Source: Solirubrobacterales bacterium (GTDB lineage Bacteria > Actinomycetota > Thermoleophilia > Solirubrobacterales > Solirubrobacteraceae). From it: a stretch of 8,774 bases of DNA. Position 1 is the first letter of the stretch; every line of letters starts with the position of its first letter. The notes under the pieces were generated by a model. It searched no databases. It was not told where the DNA came from and worked only from the letters and a program-made list of their open reading frames with translations. The DNA is taken from assembly GCA_025964065.1 (NCBI GenBank), contig JAOPZO010000457.1, forward strand, positions 1 through 8,774. Reading direction: 5' to 3'. This document shows positions 1-5,861 of this stretch, in pieces. A program made the position numbers and the translations under genes.

Positions 1-887
1 GCGGCGGACTGCACCGGCGCCGGGGCCGGCTCGGGCGCGTCGCGGATGCCCTCGGGCGCCAGCGGGCGGAAGAACTCCTCGCGCAGCGTCACGTCGGCGA
101 CGCGGGCGTACACCCCGGGGATGCCCGGGTCCGCGCAGCCCTGCCCGTAGCTCGTCGCGCCGACGAGGAACAGCACGCCGGCGGCGTCCCGCGCGTACAT
201 CGGGCCGCCCGAGTCGCCCTGGCAGGAGTCGACGCCGCCCTCCTCGAAGCCCGCGCAGATCTGCGTCTCCGGCTCGAAGCCGCCGAGCGGGGAGAAGATG
301 CTCGGGCCGCCGTAGACCTCCTCGCAGGCCGCGTCGGTCACGAACGGGACCTGCGCCTGCTGCAGGGTCTCCGGGGTGTCACCGCCGGAGGTCGTGACGC
401 CGAAGCCGACGATCTCCGTCGTGCCGGGCGGCGTGGTGTTCGGGTTCCAGAGCGCCTCGAAGCCCTTGCCCGCGATGGGCGTGGGGGTCGCCTTGGCGGG
501 CGCCTCGAGGTGGAGGAGGGTGACGTCGTAGCCCTGGACGCCGAGGTACTCCGTGGGGCCCTCGACGCCGTCGACGACGACGGCCTCGCCGTCCGAGCCG
601 TCCGTCTTGATGCCGTCGACGGTGACCGCGAAGGCGGCCGGCGGGAAGCGCACGGGCGTGGCCACGCCGCCGCCGCCGGTGATGGAGCTGCAGTGGCCGG
701 CGGTGACGACCCACTGGGGGGCGATGAGCGTGCCGGTGCAGCTGAAGGCGTCGGCGATGACGACCTTCGCGACCGACGGGTACTTGCCCGCGGGCGCGTC
801 GGTGCCGCCGACGATGGCCTCGGCCTGCCCCGGGGCGAGCGAGAGCCCGGTGGCGACGGCGAGGACGGAGAGCAGACGGCGGCGCAT
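1..887 (-). CDS. Secreted trypsin-like serine protease (S1 family), C-terminus cut by window edge
   Basis: Reading from the ATG at 887-885 gives 295 codons with no stop before the left edge, so the C-terminus is missing. Residues 1-24 form a signal peptide (MRRR, a hydrophobic core, then AEA). The chymotrypsin fold begins immediately with IVGG at 25-28. The triad is visible: His65 in TAGHC, Asp121 in GYDVTLL, Ser226 in GDSGGP. Asp220, six residues before Ser226, corresponds to chymotrypsin Asp189 and predicts cleavage after Arg or Lys. Six cysteines match the classic pairs C50-C66, C188-C211 and C222-C251. The closing motif PGVYARV is at 257-263. After the domain the chain becomes Pro/Ala-rich (about 284-295), so a linker to a further C-terminal segment is likely. 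The role is extracellular proteolysis; the natural substrate is unknown. It is divergent from the fumarase gene. Family and specificity are confident; the full length is unknown. Confidence 0.93.
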   Translation of the reverse strand, partial: MRRRLLSVLAVATGLSLAPGQAEAIVGGTDAPAGKYPSVAKVVIADAFSCTGTLIAPQWVVTAGHCSSITGGGGVATPVRFPPAAFAVTVDGIKTDGSDGEAVVVDGVEGPTEYLGVQGYDVTLLHLEAPAKATPTPIAGKGFEALWNPNTTPPGTTEIVGFGVTTSGGDTPETLQQAQVPFVTDAACEEVYGGPSIFSPLGGFEPETQICAGFEEGGVDSCQGDSGGPMYARDAAGVLFLVGATSYGQGCADPGIPGVYARVADVTLREEFFRPLAPEGIRDAPEPAPAPVQSA

Positions 888-892
888 GGGGA

Positions 893-896
893 CTCC
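893..896 (-). promoter_or_regulatory. Shine-Dalgarno site of the protease gene
   Basis: On the minus strand GGAG lies five bases before the ATG at 887. It supports that start, and the signal peptide then begins directly with basic residues. The four interior genes of the window lack a comparable site. Confidence 0.55.
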
Positions 897-965
897 AACG
901 ACCCCGGCGCGCAGAACTTGCGGTTGCGGCCGTGGACCGGGCGCGGACGCCGGATCCCCGACGGT

Positions 966-971
966 TAGGGT
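966..971 (+). promoter_or_regulatory. Candidate -10 element (TAGGGT) of a leaderless fumarase mRNA
   Basis: TAGGGT fits the TANNNT pattern of housekeeping -10 elements and ends seven bases before the fumarase ATG at 979. A transcript from it would begin at or next to the start codon. Its AGGG part could instead be read as a weak Shine-Dalgarno at eight bases spacing, and I cannot separate the two from sequence alone. No good -35 is visible; the nearest candidate is CGGACG at 944-949. The rest of the 91-base divergent gap holds a 6-bp tandem repeat (TTGCGG twice, 918-929) of unknown meaning. Confidence 0.45.
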
Positions 972-978
972 TCGCGCC

Positions 979-2313
979 ATGGCCAAGACCCCTCAGCTCT
1001 ACGGCGGCGAGACGGCGAAGGCCGTCGAGAACTTCCCGATCTCCGGCGAACCCGTCCCCGCCGCCGTCATCCACTGGCTCGGGCGCATCAAGGGCGCCGC
1101 CGCCCGCGTCAACGCCGACCTCGGGCTGCTCGACGCCGACCTCGCCGCGAAGATCGCGGAGGCCGGCGACGCCGTCGCGCGCGGCGAGCACGACGACCAG
1201 TTCCCGATCGACGTCTTCCAGACCGGCTCGGGGACCTCGTCGAACATGAACACGAACGAGGTGCTCGCGACGCTCTCCGGCGCGCACCCGAACGACCACG
1301 TGAACTACGGGCAGTCCTCGAACGACGTCTTCCCGTCCGCGGTCCACCTCGCCGCGCTCGACGAGGCGACGAACCGCCTGCTTCCCGCGCTGAAGCTCCT
1401 CGAGAAGTCCTTCGCGAAGAAGGGCAAGGCGTTCAAGGACATCGTCAAGGCCGGCCGCACGCACCTCATGGACGCCGTCCCGGTCACGCTCGGCCAGGAG
1501 TTCGACGGCTACGCCGCGCAGATGCGCCTCGGCCAGGAGCGCATCGAGTCCGCGCTCGTGCACGTCGGCCAGATCCCGCTCGGCGGCACCGCGACGGGCA
1601 CGGGCCTGAACACGGACCCGAAGTTCGCCGAGAAGGTCCGCAAGCAGCTCGTCAAGGAGACCAAGCTCAAGCTCATCGCGCCGCCGCTCGACCGCTTCGA
1701 GGCGCAGGCCAACCGCGACGCGCTCGTGGAGCTCTCGGGCGCGCTCAAGGTCGTCGCCGTCTCGCTCACGAAGATCGCCCAGGACCTCGCGCTCATGGGC
1801 TCCGGCCCGCGTGCCGGCATCGGCGAGCTCTTCCTCCCCGAGCTGCAGAAGGGCTCCTCGATCATGCCGGGCAAGGTCAACCCGGTCATCCCCGAGGTCG
1901 TCCTCCAGGTCTCCGCGCAGGTCATCGGCAACGACACCGCGATCACGATCGGCGGCATGCAGGGCCAGTTCGAGCTGAACGTCCGCATCCCGCTCATCGC
2001 GCGCAACCTCCTGCAGTCGATCCACCTCCTCACGACGACCTCGACGGTCCTGCGCGAGAAGTGCGTCGACGGCCTCACGGCGAACAGGGAGGGCGCGAAG
2101 CGCTCCGCGGAGTCGACGCTCGCGACGGCGACCGCGCTGAACCTCCACATCGGCTACGACAAGGCCGCCGCGATCGTGAAGGAGGCCGCCTCGAGCGGCC
2201 GCATGCTGCGCGACGTCGCGCTGGACCAGGGCGTCGACCCCGACGTGTACGACAAGGCGATCGACCTGCGGAAGATCGCCGCGGGCAACGAGCCCTACGG
2301 CAAGAAGGCGTAG
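979..2313 (+). CDS. fumC: Class II fumarate hydratase (fumarase C)
   Basis: This 444-residue cytoplasmic enzyme interconverts fumarate and L-malate in the TCA cycle and acts as an iron-free homotetramer in its family. The superfamily signature GSSIMPGKVNP is at 292-302; the Gly before Lys favours fumarase over aspartase, which usually has Ala there. Other conserved blocks are TGSGTSSNMN (82-91), HPNDHVN (103-109), QSSNDVFP (112-119), GRTHLMDA (159-166, active-site His162) and the mobile loop with the catalytic Ser293/Ser294 pair. The protein is shorter than the roughly 465-residue family norm, mainly because the N-terminus starts about 15 residues late: YGGET at 8-12 replaces the usual (Y/W)GAQT. 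The frame stays open upstream to about 553, but that stretch has no fumarase-like sequence, so the ATG at 979 is preferred. It is convergent with the GH2 gene and separated from it by a terminator hairpin. The assignment is very secure. Confidence 0.96.
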   Translation: MAKTPQLYGGETAKAVENFPISGEPVPAAVIHWLGRIKGAAARVNADLGLLDADLAAKIAEAGDAVARGEHDDQFPIDVFQTGSGTSSNMNTNEVLATLSGAHPNDHVNYGQSSNDVFPSAVHLAALDEATNRLLPALKLLEKSFAKKGKAFKDIVKAGRTHLMDAVPVTLGQEFDGYAAQMRLGQERIESALVHVGQIPLGGTATGTGLNTDPKFAEKVRKQLVKETKLKLIAPPLDRFEAQANRDALVELSGALKVVAVSLTKIAQDLALMGSGPRAGIGELFLPELQKGSSIMPGKVNPVIPEVVLQVSAQVIGNDTAITIGGMQGQFELNVRIPLIARNLLQSIHLLTTTSTVLREKCVDGLTANREGAKRSAESTLATATALNLHIGYDKAAAIVKEAASSGRMLRDVALDQGVDPDVYDKAIDLRKIAAGNEPYGKKA

Positions 2314-2322
2314 CTCGCGGAT

Positions 2323-2356
2323 CGTCGTGCGCGGGCCGGGACGCCCGCGCACGACG
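2323..2356. terminator. Perfect 14-bp hairpin, bidirectional terminator between fumC and the GH2 gene
   Basis: CGTCGTGCGCGGGC (2323-2336) pairs perfectly with GCCCGCGCACGACG (2343-2356) around a six-base loop. It starts ten bases after the fumarase stop and lies in the 78-base gap between convergent genes, so it can serve both. There is no T-run on either side, as is common for hairpin terminators in high-G+C actinomycetes. Confidence 0.75.
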
Positions 2357-2360
2357 GACC

Positions 2361-2380
2361 GCCGCAGGAGCGTTTGCGGC
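2361..2380 (-). terminator. Second, smaller hairpin downstream of the GH2 gene
   Basis: GCCGCA (2361-2366) and TGCGGC (2375-2380) form a 6-bp stem with an eight-base loop. On the minus strand it comes about 11 bases after the GH2 stop and ahead of the 14-bp hairpin, so the two may act in tandem. The short stem makes it a weak call. Confidence 0.35.
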
Positions 2381-2391
2381 AGGCGGTGGGG

Positions 2392-4278
2392 CTAGCGGCC
2401 GAAGGTCCTGCCCGCGCGGGCGAGCGCGTCGCGCACGACGGCCACGGACGGCTTGGGCCGCCCGTCGTAGAAGAACAGGCCCTTCTGGTTCAGGCCGCGC
2501 ACGAGGCGGATGTCCGGGACCTGGCGGCGGATGGAGCCGCCGGCGAACGCCGGGGAGACGCCGAAGTCGCGGATGTTCCAGACGAGCATGCCGCTCAGGC
2601 CGGCCTCGGCCGCGTAGACCTCGATGTGCCGCCGCATGAGGTCGGCCTGGAAGGCGTAGCCCCCGGGCTTCCCCGTCGGGTTGTCGGAGTTCGACTCCGC
2701 CCCGAACTCGGTGACGACCATGATCTTGCCGGGGAACACGCGCTTCATCTCGCGCACGTGCGAGCGGATCGCCCGCGTCACGACCGGCCCGGGCGCAAGG
2801 GTCTTCTCGTACCACCCGATGTAGTTCGTGTCGCCGATCGCGTCGATGTTCCTGTACATCGCGCCACCGGGCCGCTTCGGCGGGTGCGCGCCCCACACGT
2901 CGAGCGCCACGAGCCGGCCCGGGTCGCGCCGCTTGAGGTCACGGGCGACCGTGTCGATGTAGCCGGCCTGCCCGTCCGGGTGCCCGTCGCCGGCGACCTC
3001 GTTCGCGAGGTTCCAGGCGATGATCGACGGGTGGGTCTGCAGTTGGAAGAGCGAGGTCCGCACGCGCTGCTGGGCGGCCCGGCGCATCGCGGCGGTCTTC
3101 GAGGTGAAGGCGCCCGGGGCATCGACGGGGCCGACGCCCATCCAGACCATGATCCCGGCGGCGTCGAGGCGCTCGAGCAGCGCCGGGGAGAGCGGGTGCT
3201 GCGCGCGGGTGGCGTTCGCGCCGATCGCCTTGAGCTGGCGGACGACCTCGTCCATGTCCTGCGGCAGCAGCGCGTCGCCGCGGCCCGGGGCGTCCTCGTG
3301 GAGGGACGCGCCGCGCAGCTGGATCGGCTTGCCGTTCAGCAGGAGGGCGCGGCCGCGCCTGCGCAGCTCCCGCAGCCCGGTGCGGAACTGGTAGCGGGTC
3401 TCGCCCGGCACCTCGAACTCGACGTCGTAGAGGCTCGGGCTGTCCGGGGACCAGAGCTCGGCGTCCGGGACCGCGACGGTCGTCGAGACGATCGAGGTCT
3501 GGCGCTCGTCGATGCGCAGCGTCGGGAACGTGAACGGGTAGCGCTTGCCGTTGCGCACGAGCGCGCCGCGCGCCGGCACCTCGCGCGCCTCCCCGCGGTT
3601 GCGCAGGTGCATCTGCACGTCGACGAGCGCGCCGCCGCCGGGCTCGAGCCGCGTGCGCACGTTGGGCGCGGTGATGTCGGAGCGACCGAGCGGCCGGATC
3701 GTGACCTCGCGGTTGATGCCGCCGAAGTTGAACCAGGCGCGGTGGAAGGACTGCCGCTTCAGCTTGAGCGGGTCGCGCCAGTCGGCGCGGACCACGAGCG
3801 TGTGCTGGCCCGCGGTGAGCTGCACGGGGAGCTCGAAGGGCTGGTAGACGCCGACGTGGTCGCCGATCGGCTCGCCGTCGACCCACACGTCGGCCTTGTG
3901 GTTCACCGACTCGAAGCGCAGCGCGTACGGGCCGTCGGCGGGGACGGTGAGCTTCGTGGAGTACCAGCCCACCGAGCCGCGGAAGGACTCGAGGCCCGCG
4001 GAGCCCGTGATGCGCTTCGCGTTCGGCGAGTTCGGCGTGGTGACGGTCGAGCCGGCGAAGGCGCCGGTCGACCAGCCGCGCGTGACGCCGCGGAACTGCT
4101 TGTCGCCCCGGAGCGTCCACGGGCCGGTGACCGGGACGCGGCCGTCGACGCCGCCGTAGGCGACGGGCCGCGGCGGCAGGTCCTCCGCGGCCGGGATCGC
4201 GGCGCCCCCACCGGGCGCGACGATGACCGTCACGACGCCGGCGGCCACCACTCCCAGTAGCGCCCCCCTCAAGTGCAT
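2392..4278 (-). CDS. Secreted glycoside hydrolase family 2 enzyme, beta-glucuronidase-like
   Basis: The 628-residue protein starts with a signal peptide or N-terminal anchor (1 to about 30; Arg4, a Val/Ala core, a likely cut after IPA). GH2 domains follow in order: sugar-binding jelly roll (about 50-195), Ig-like sandwich (about 200-300) and TIM barrel (about 310-625). The acid/base is Glu427 in LANE and the nucleophile Glu524 in VVTEFG. HED (327-329), NYIGWY (485-490) and VWNIRDF (565-571) align with the E. coli GusA motifs HED, RYYGWY and VWNFADF. Asn597-Gln-Lys599, followed by GLFF and RPK, sits where GusA has its N-x-K carboxylate-recognition motif, which favours glucuronides as substrate; beta-galactosidase is the main alternative. 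There is no cysteine in the whole protein, which suits an exported enzyme, and no lipobox. The ATG at 4278 has no upstream Shine-Dalgarno. It is the last gene of the minus-strand run, 52 bases after the aldehyde dehydrogenase, with hairpins in between. Confidence 0.88.
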   Translation of the reverse strand: MHLRGALLGVVAAGVVTVIVAPGGGAAIPAAEDLPPRPVAYGGVDGRVPVTGPWTLRGDKQFRGVTRGWSTGAFAGSTVTTPNSPNAKRITGSAGLESFRGSVGWYSTKLTVPADGPYALRFESVNHKADVWVDGEPIGDHVGVYQPFELPVQLTAGQHTLVVRADWRDPLKLKRQSFHRAWFNFGGINREVTIRPLGRSDITAPNVRTRLEPGGGALVDVQMHLRNRGEAREVPARGALVRNGKRYPFTFPTLRIDERQTSIVSTTVAVPDAELWSPDSPSLYDVEFEVPGETRYQFRTGLRELRRRGRALLLNGKPIQLRGASLHEDAPGRGDALLPQDMDEVVRQLKAIGANATRAQHPLSPALLERLDAAGIMVWMGVGPVDAPGAFTSKTAAMRRAAQQRVRTSLFQLQTHPSIIAWNLANEVAGDGHPDGQAGYIDTVARDLKRRDPGRLVALDVWGAHPPKRPGGAMYRNIDAIGDTNYIGWYEKTLAPGPVVTRAIRSHVREMKRVFPGKIMVVTEFGAESNSDNPTGKPGGYAFQADLMRRHIEVYAAEAGLSGMLVWNIRDFGVSPAFAGGSIRRQVPDIRLVRGLNQKGLFFYDGRPKPSVAVVRDALARAGRTFGR

Positions 4279-4286
4279 CCGGCGGA

Positions 4287-4292
4287 AGGGTA
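4287..4292 (-). promoter_or_regulatory. Candidate -10 element (TACCCT) of a leaderless GH2 mRNA
   Basis: On the minus strand TACCCT matches TANNNT and ends eight bases before the GH2 ATG at 4278. There is no Shine-Dalgarno upstream of this ATG. With the hairpins just upstream, this suggests the GH2 gene has its own transcript. No convincing -35 is visible. Confidence 0.4.
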
Positions 4293-4293
4293 G

Positions 4294-4311
4294 CCCGCGG
4301 GGCGCCGCGGG
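4294..4311 (-). terminator. 7-bp G+C hairpin between the aldehyde dehydrogenase and GH2 genes
   Basis: CCCGCGG (4294-4300) pairs with CCGCGGG (4305-4311) around a tetraloop. It shares bases 4310-4311 with the neighbouring hairpin at 4310-4325, so the two cannot both be fully formed. It is a likely terminator or attenuator for transcripts from the aldehyde dehydrogenase gene. Confidence 0.5.
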
Positions 4312-4325
4312 TGCGTCAGCGCACC
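4310..4325 (-). terminator. 6-bp hairpin directly after the aldehyde dehydrogenase stop
   Basis: GGTGCG (4310-4315) pairs with CGCACC (4320-4325) around the tetraloop TCAG. On the minus strand it starts five bases after the TGA stop of the aldehyde dehydrogenase gene. It competes with the adjacent hairpin for two bases. Confidence 0.45.
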
Positions 4326-4330
4326 GGAGC

Positions 4331-5800
4331 TCAGACGTTCAGCGCGATGTACTTCGTCTCGAGGTACTCGTGCAGGCCCTCGGGCCCGCCCTCACGGCCG
4401 AAGCCCGACGCCTTCACGCCGCCGAAGGGCGCGCCGGCATTCGAGACGAGCCCCTGGTTCAGGCCGATCATGCCGGTCTCGAGCGCCTCGCAGACGCGGA
4501 ACGCGCGCGTGAGGTCGTTCGTGAAGACGTAGGCGACGAGGCCGTACTCCGTGTCGTTCGCCGCGGCGACGGCCTCCTCGTCGGTGGAGAACGCGCGGAC
4601 GGGCGCCACGGGCCCGAAGATCTCCTCGCTGAGCACGCGGGCGTCGGCGGGCACGCCGCCGAGGACGGTCGGCTCGTAGAACCAGCCCGCGCCGGGGACG
4701 ACCCTGCCGCCCGTGAGCAGCTCGGCGCCCTTGGCGACCGCGTCCCGCACGAGCTCGTCGACCGTCGCGCGCTGCGCCTCGTTCACGAGCGGGCCGACGT
4801 CGACGCCGTCCTCCGTCCCGCGGCCGATCCGCATCGCGCCCATGCGTTCCGCGAGCTTCCGGGCGAACTCGTCGGCGACGGACTCGTGGACGTGGAAGCG
4901 GTTCGCCGAGGTGCACGCCTCGCCGATGTTCCGCATCTTCGCGATCATCGCCCCCGCCACCGCGGCGTCGAGGTCCGCGTCCTCGAAGACGAGGAACGGC
5001 GCGTTGCCGCCGAGCTCCATGGAGACCCGGAGCACCTGCTTCGCGGCCTGGCCGATGAGCGTGCGGCCGACCTCGGTCGAGCCGGTGAACGAGAGCTTCC
5101 GGGCGCGCGGATCCTCGATCAGCGGTTGCATGACCTTGCCGCTCGACTTCGCGGTGACGACGTTCAGCACGCCGCCGGGGAGCCCGGCCTCCTCCATGAT
5201 CGACGCGAGCGCGAGCATGGAGAGCGGGGTCTCCTTCGCGGGCTTCACGACCATGGTGCAGCCCGCGGAGACGGCCGGGGCGATCTTCCGCGTGCCCATC
5301 GCCATCGGGAAGTTCCAGGGGGTGATGAACAGGCATGGCCCGACGGGCTGGCGCATGGTGAGCACGCGGCCGGCGCCCGCCTCGTTGCGGGAGAAGCGGC
5401 CGTCGATGCGAACGGCCTCCTCGGCGTACCAGCGCAGGAAGTTCGCCGCGTAGGTGATCTCGCCCCTCGACTCCGCGATCGTCTTGCCCATCTCGAGCGT
5501 CATGAGGAGCGCGAGCTCGTCGACGCGCTCCGTCACGAGGTCGTAGGCACGGTGCAGCACGTCGGCGCGCTCGCGCGGCGCGCTGTCCTTGAACGTCGCG
5601 AACGTGTCGTGCGCCGCGGCGAGCGCCGCCATCGCATCCTCCGGCGTCGCGTCGGCGACCGCCGCGATGACCTCACCCGTGGAGGGGTCGCTCACGTCGA
5701 GCGTGCCGCCGCCCGTCGCGTCCCGCCAGGCGCCCGCGATGAAGAGCCCCTTCGGGACCTGGTCGACGACGGACGCTTCGCGGGACTCCAGGGTGGCCAT
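4331..5800 (-). CDS. gabD: NAD(P)-dependent aldehyde dehydrogenase, succinate-semialdehyde dehydrogenase type
   Basis: This complete 489-residue cytoplasmic aldehyde dehydrogenase probably oxidises succinate semialdehyde to succinate. Visible motifs are PWNFP (161-165, Asn163), VVKPA (185-189, cofactor-binding Lys187), FTGSTEVG (238-245), MELGG (261-265, general base Glu262), the catalytic Cys296 in GEACTSANR and EEIFGP (392-397). MTLEMGK, FLRWYAEEA and RNIGEACTSANRF are typical of actinobacterial GabD proteins as I recall them. Length is normal. The upstream neighbour, 61 bases away on the same strand, is the TPP enzyme whose proposed product would be succinate semialdehyde, which supports this substrate. 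The ATG at 5800 lacks a Shine-Dalgarno but follows a -10-like TATGCT. An ATG at 5811 is out of frame. Alternatives are another semialdehyde, such as 2-oxoglutarate semialdehyde, or a broad-range enzyme. The family is certain, the substrate likely. Confidence 0.87.
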   Translation of the reverse strand: MATLESREASVVDQVPKGLFIAGAWRDATGGGTLDVSDPSTGEVIAAVADATPEDAMAALAAAHDTFATFKDSAPRERADVLHRAYDLVTERVDELALLMTLEMGKTIAESRGEITYAANFLRWYAEEAVRIDGRFSRNEAGAGRVLTMRQPVGPCLFITPWNFPMAMGTRKIAPAVSAGCTMVVKPAKETPLSMLALASIMEEAGLPGGVLNVVTAKSSGKVMQPLIEDPRARKLSFTGSTEVGRTLIGQAAKQVLRVSMELGGNAPFLVFEDADLDAAVAGAMIAKMRNIGEACTSANRFHVHESVADEFARKLAERMGAMRIGRGTEDGVDVGPLVNEAQRATVDELVRDAVAKGAELLTGGRVVPGAGWFYEPTVLGGVPADARVLSEEIFGPVAPVRAFSTDEEAVAAANDTEYGLVAYVFTNDLTRAFRVCEALETGMIGLNQGLVSNAGAPFGGVKASGFGREGGPEGLHEYLETKYIALNV

Positions 5801-5806
5801 GGGGTG

Positions 5807-5812
5807 AGCATA
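5807..5812 (-). promoter_or_regulatory. Candidate -10 element (TATGCT) of a leaderless aldehyde dehydrogenase mRNA
   Basis: On the minus strand TATGCT ends six bases before the ATG at 5800, where transcription would start at or near the A of ATG. The region that would hold a -35 lies inside the hairpin at 5821-5847 and shows no clear match to TTGACA. Confidence 0.45.
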
Positions 5813-5820
5813 TGCCGGGT

Positions 5821-5847
5821 GCCGCCTGCCGAAACGTCGCAGGCGGC
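5821..5847 (-). terminator. Perfect 9-bp hairpin between the TPP enzyme and aldehyde dehydrogenase genes
   Basis: GCCGCCTGC (5821-5829) pairs perfectly with GCAGGCGGC (5839-5847) around a nine-base loop. On the minus strand it begins 14 bases after the TPP-enzyme stop and ends nine bases before the candidate -10 of the next gene. No T-run follows. It could end or attenuate transcripts from the first gene, while the second gene is also transcribed from its own promoter. Confidence 0.55.
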
Positions 5848-5861
5848 GGGGGTGCGGGCGC

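Noticed and set aside
918..929. TTGCGG tandem repeat in the protease-fumarase gap as an operator
   Set aside because: Only two 6-bp copies in G+C-rich DNA, with no dyad symmetry and no fixed relation to either start codon.
553..978. Upstream in-frame extension of fumarase by up to 142 codons
   Set aside because: The extension runs antisense through the protease signal peptide and catalytic domain and has no fumarase-like sequence.
379..2352. A 657-codon open frame on the minus strand opposite fumarase and part of the protease
   Set aside because: Its protein is Arg/Asp/Glu-rich low-complexity sequence with no family resemblance, and the overlapped genes are unmistakable. Long antisense frames without stops are expected at this G+C content.
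2374..4260. A 628-codon open frame on the plus strand opposite the GH2 gene
   Set aside because: The translation is repetitive Arg/Val/Asp/Ala sequence with no motif, while the minus-strand frame encodes a complete GH2 enzyme with both catalytic glutamates.
5809..5811. Alternative ATG upstream of the aldehyde dehydrogenase start on the minus strand
   Set aside because: It is out of frame with the dehydrogenase and leads only into a shadow frame.
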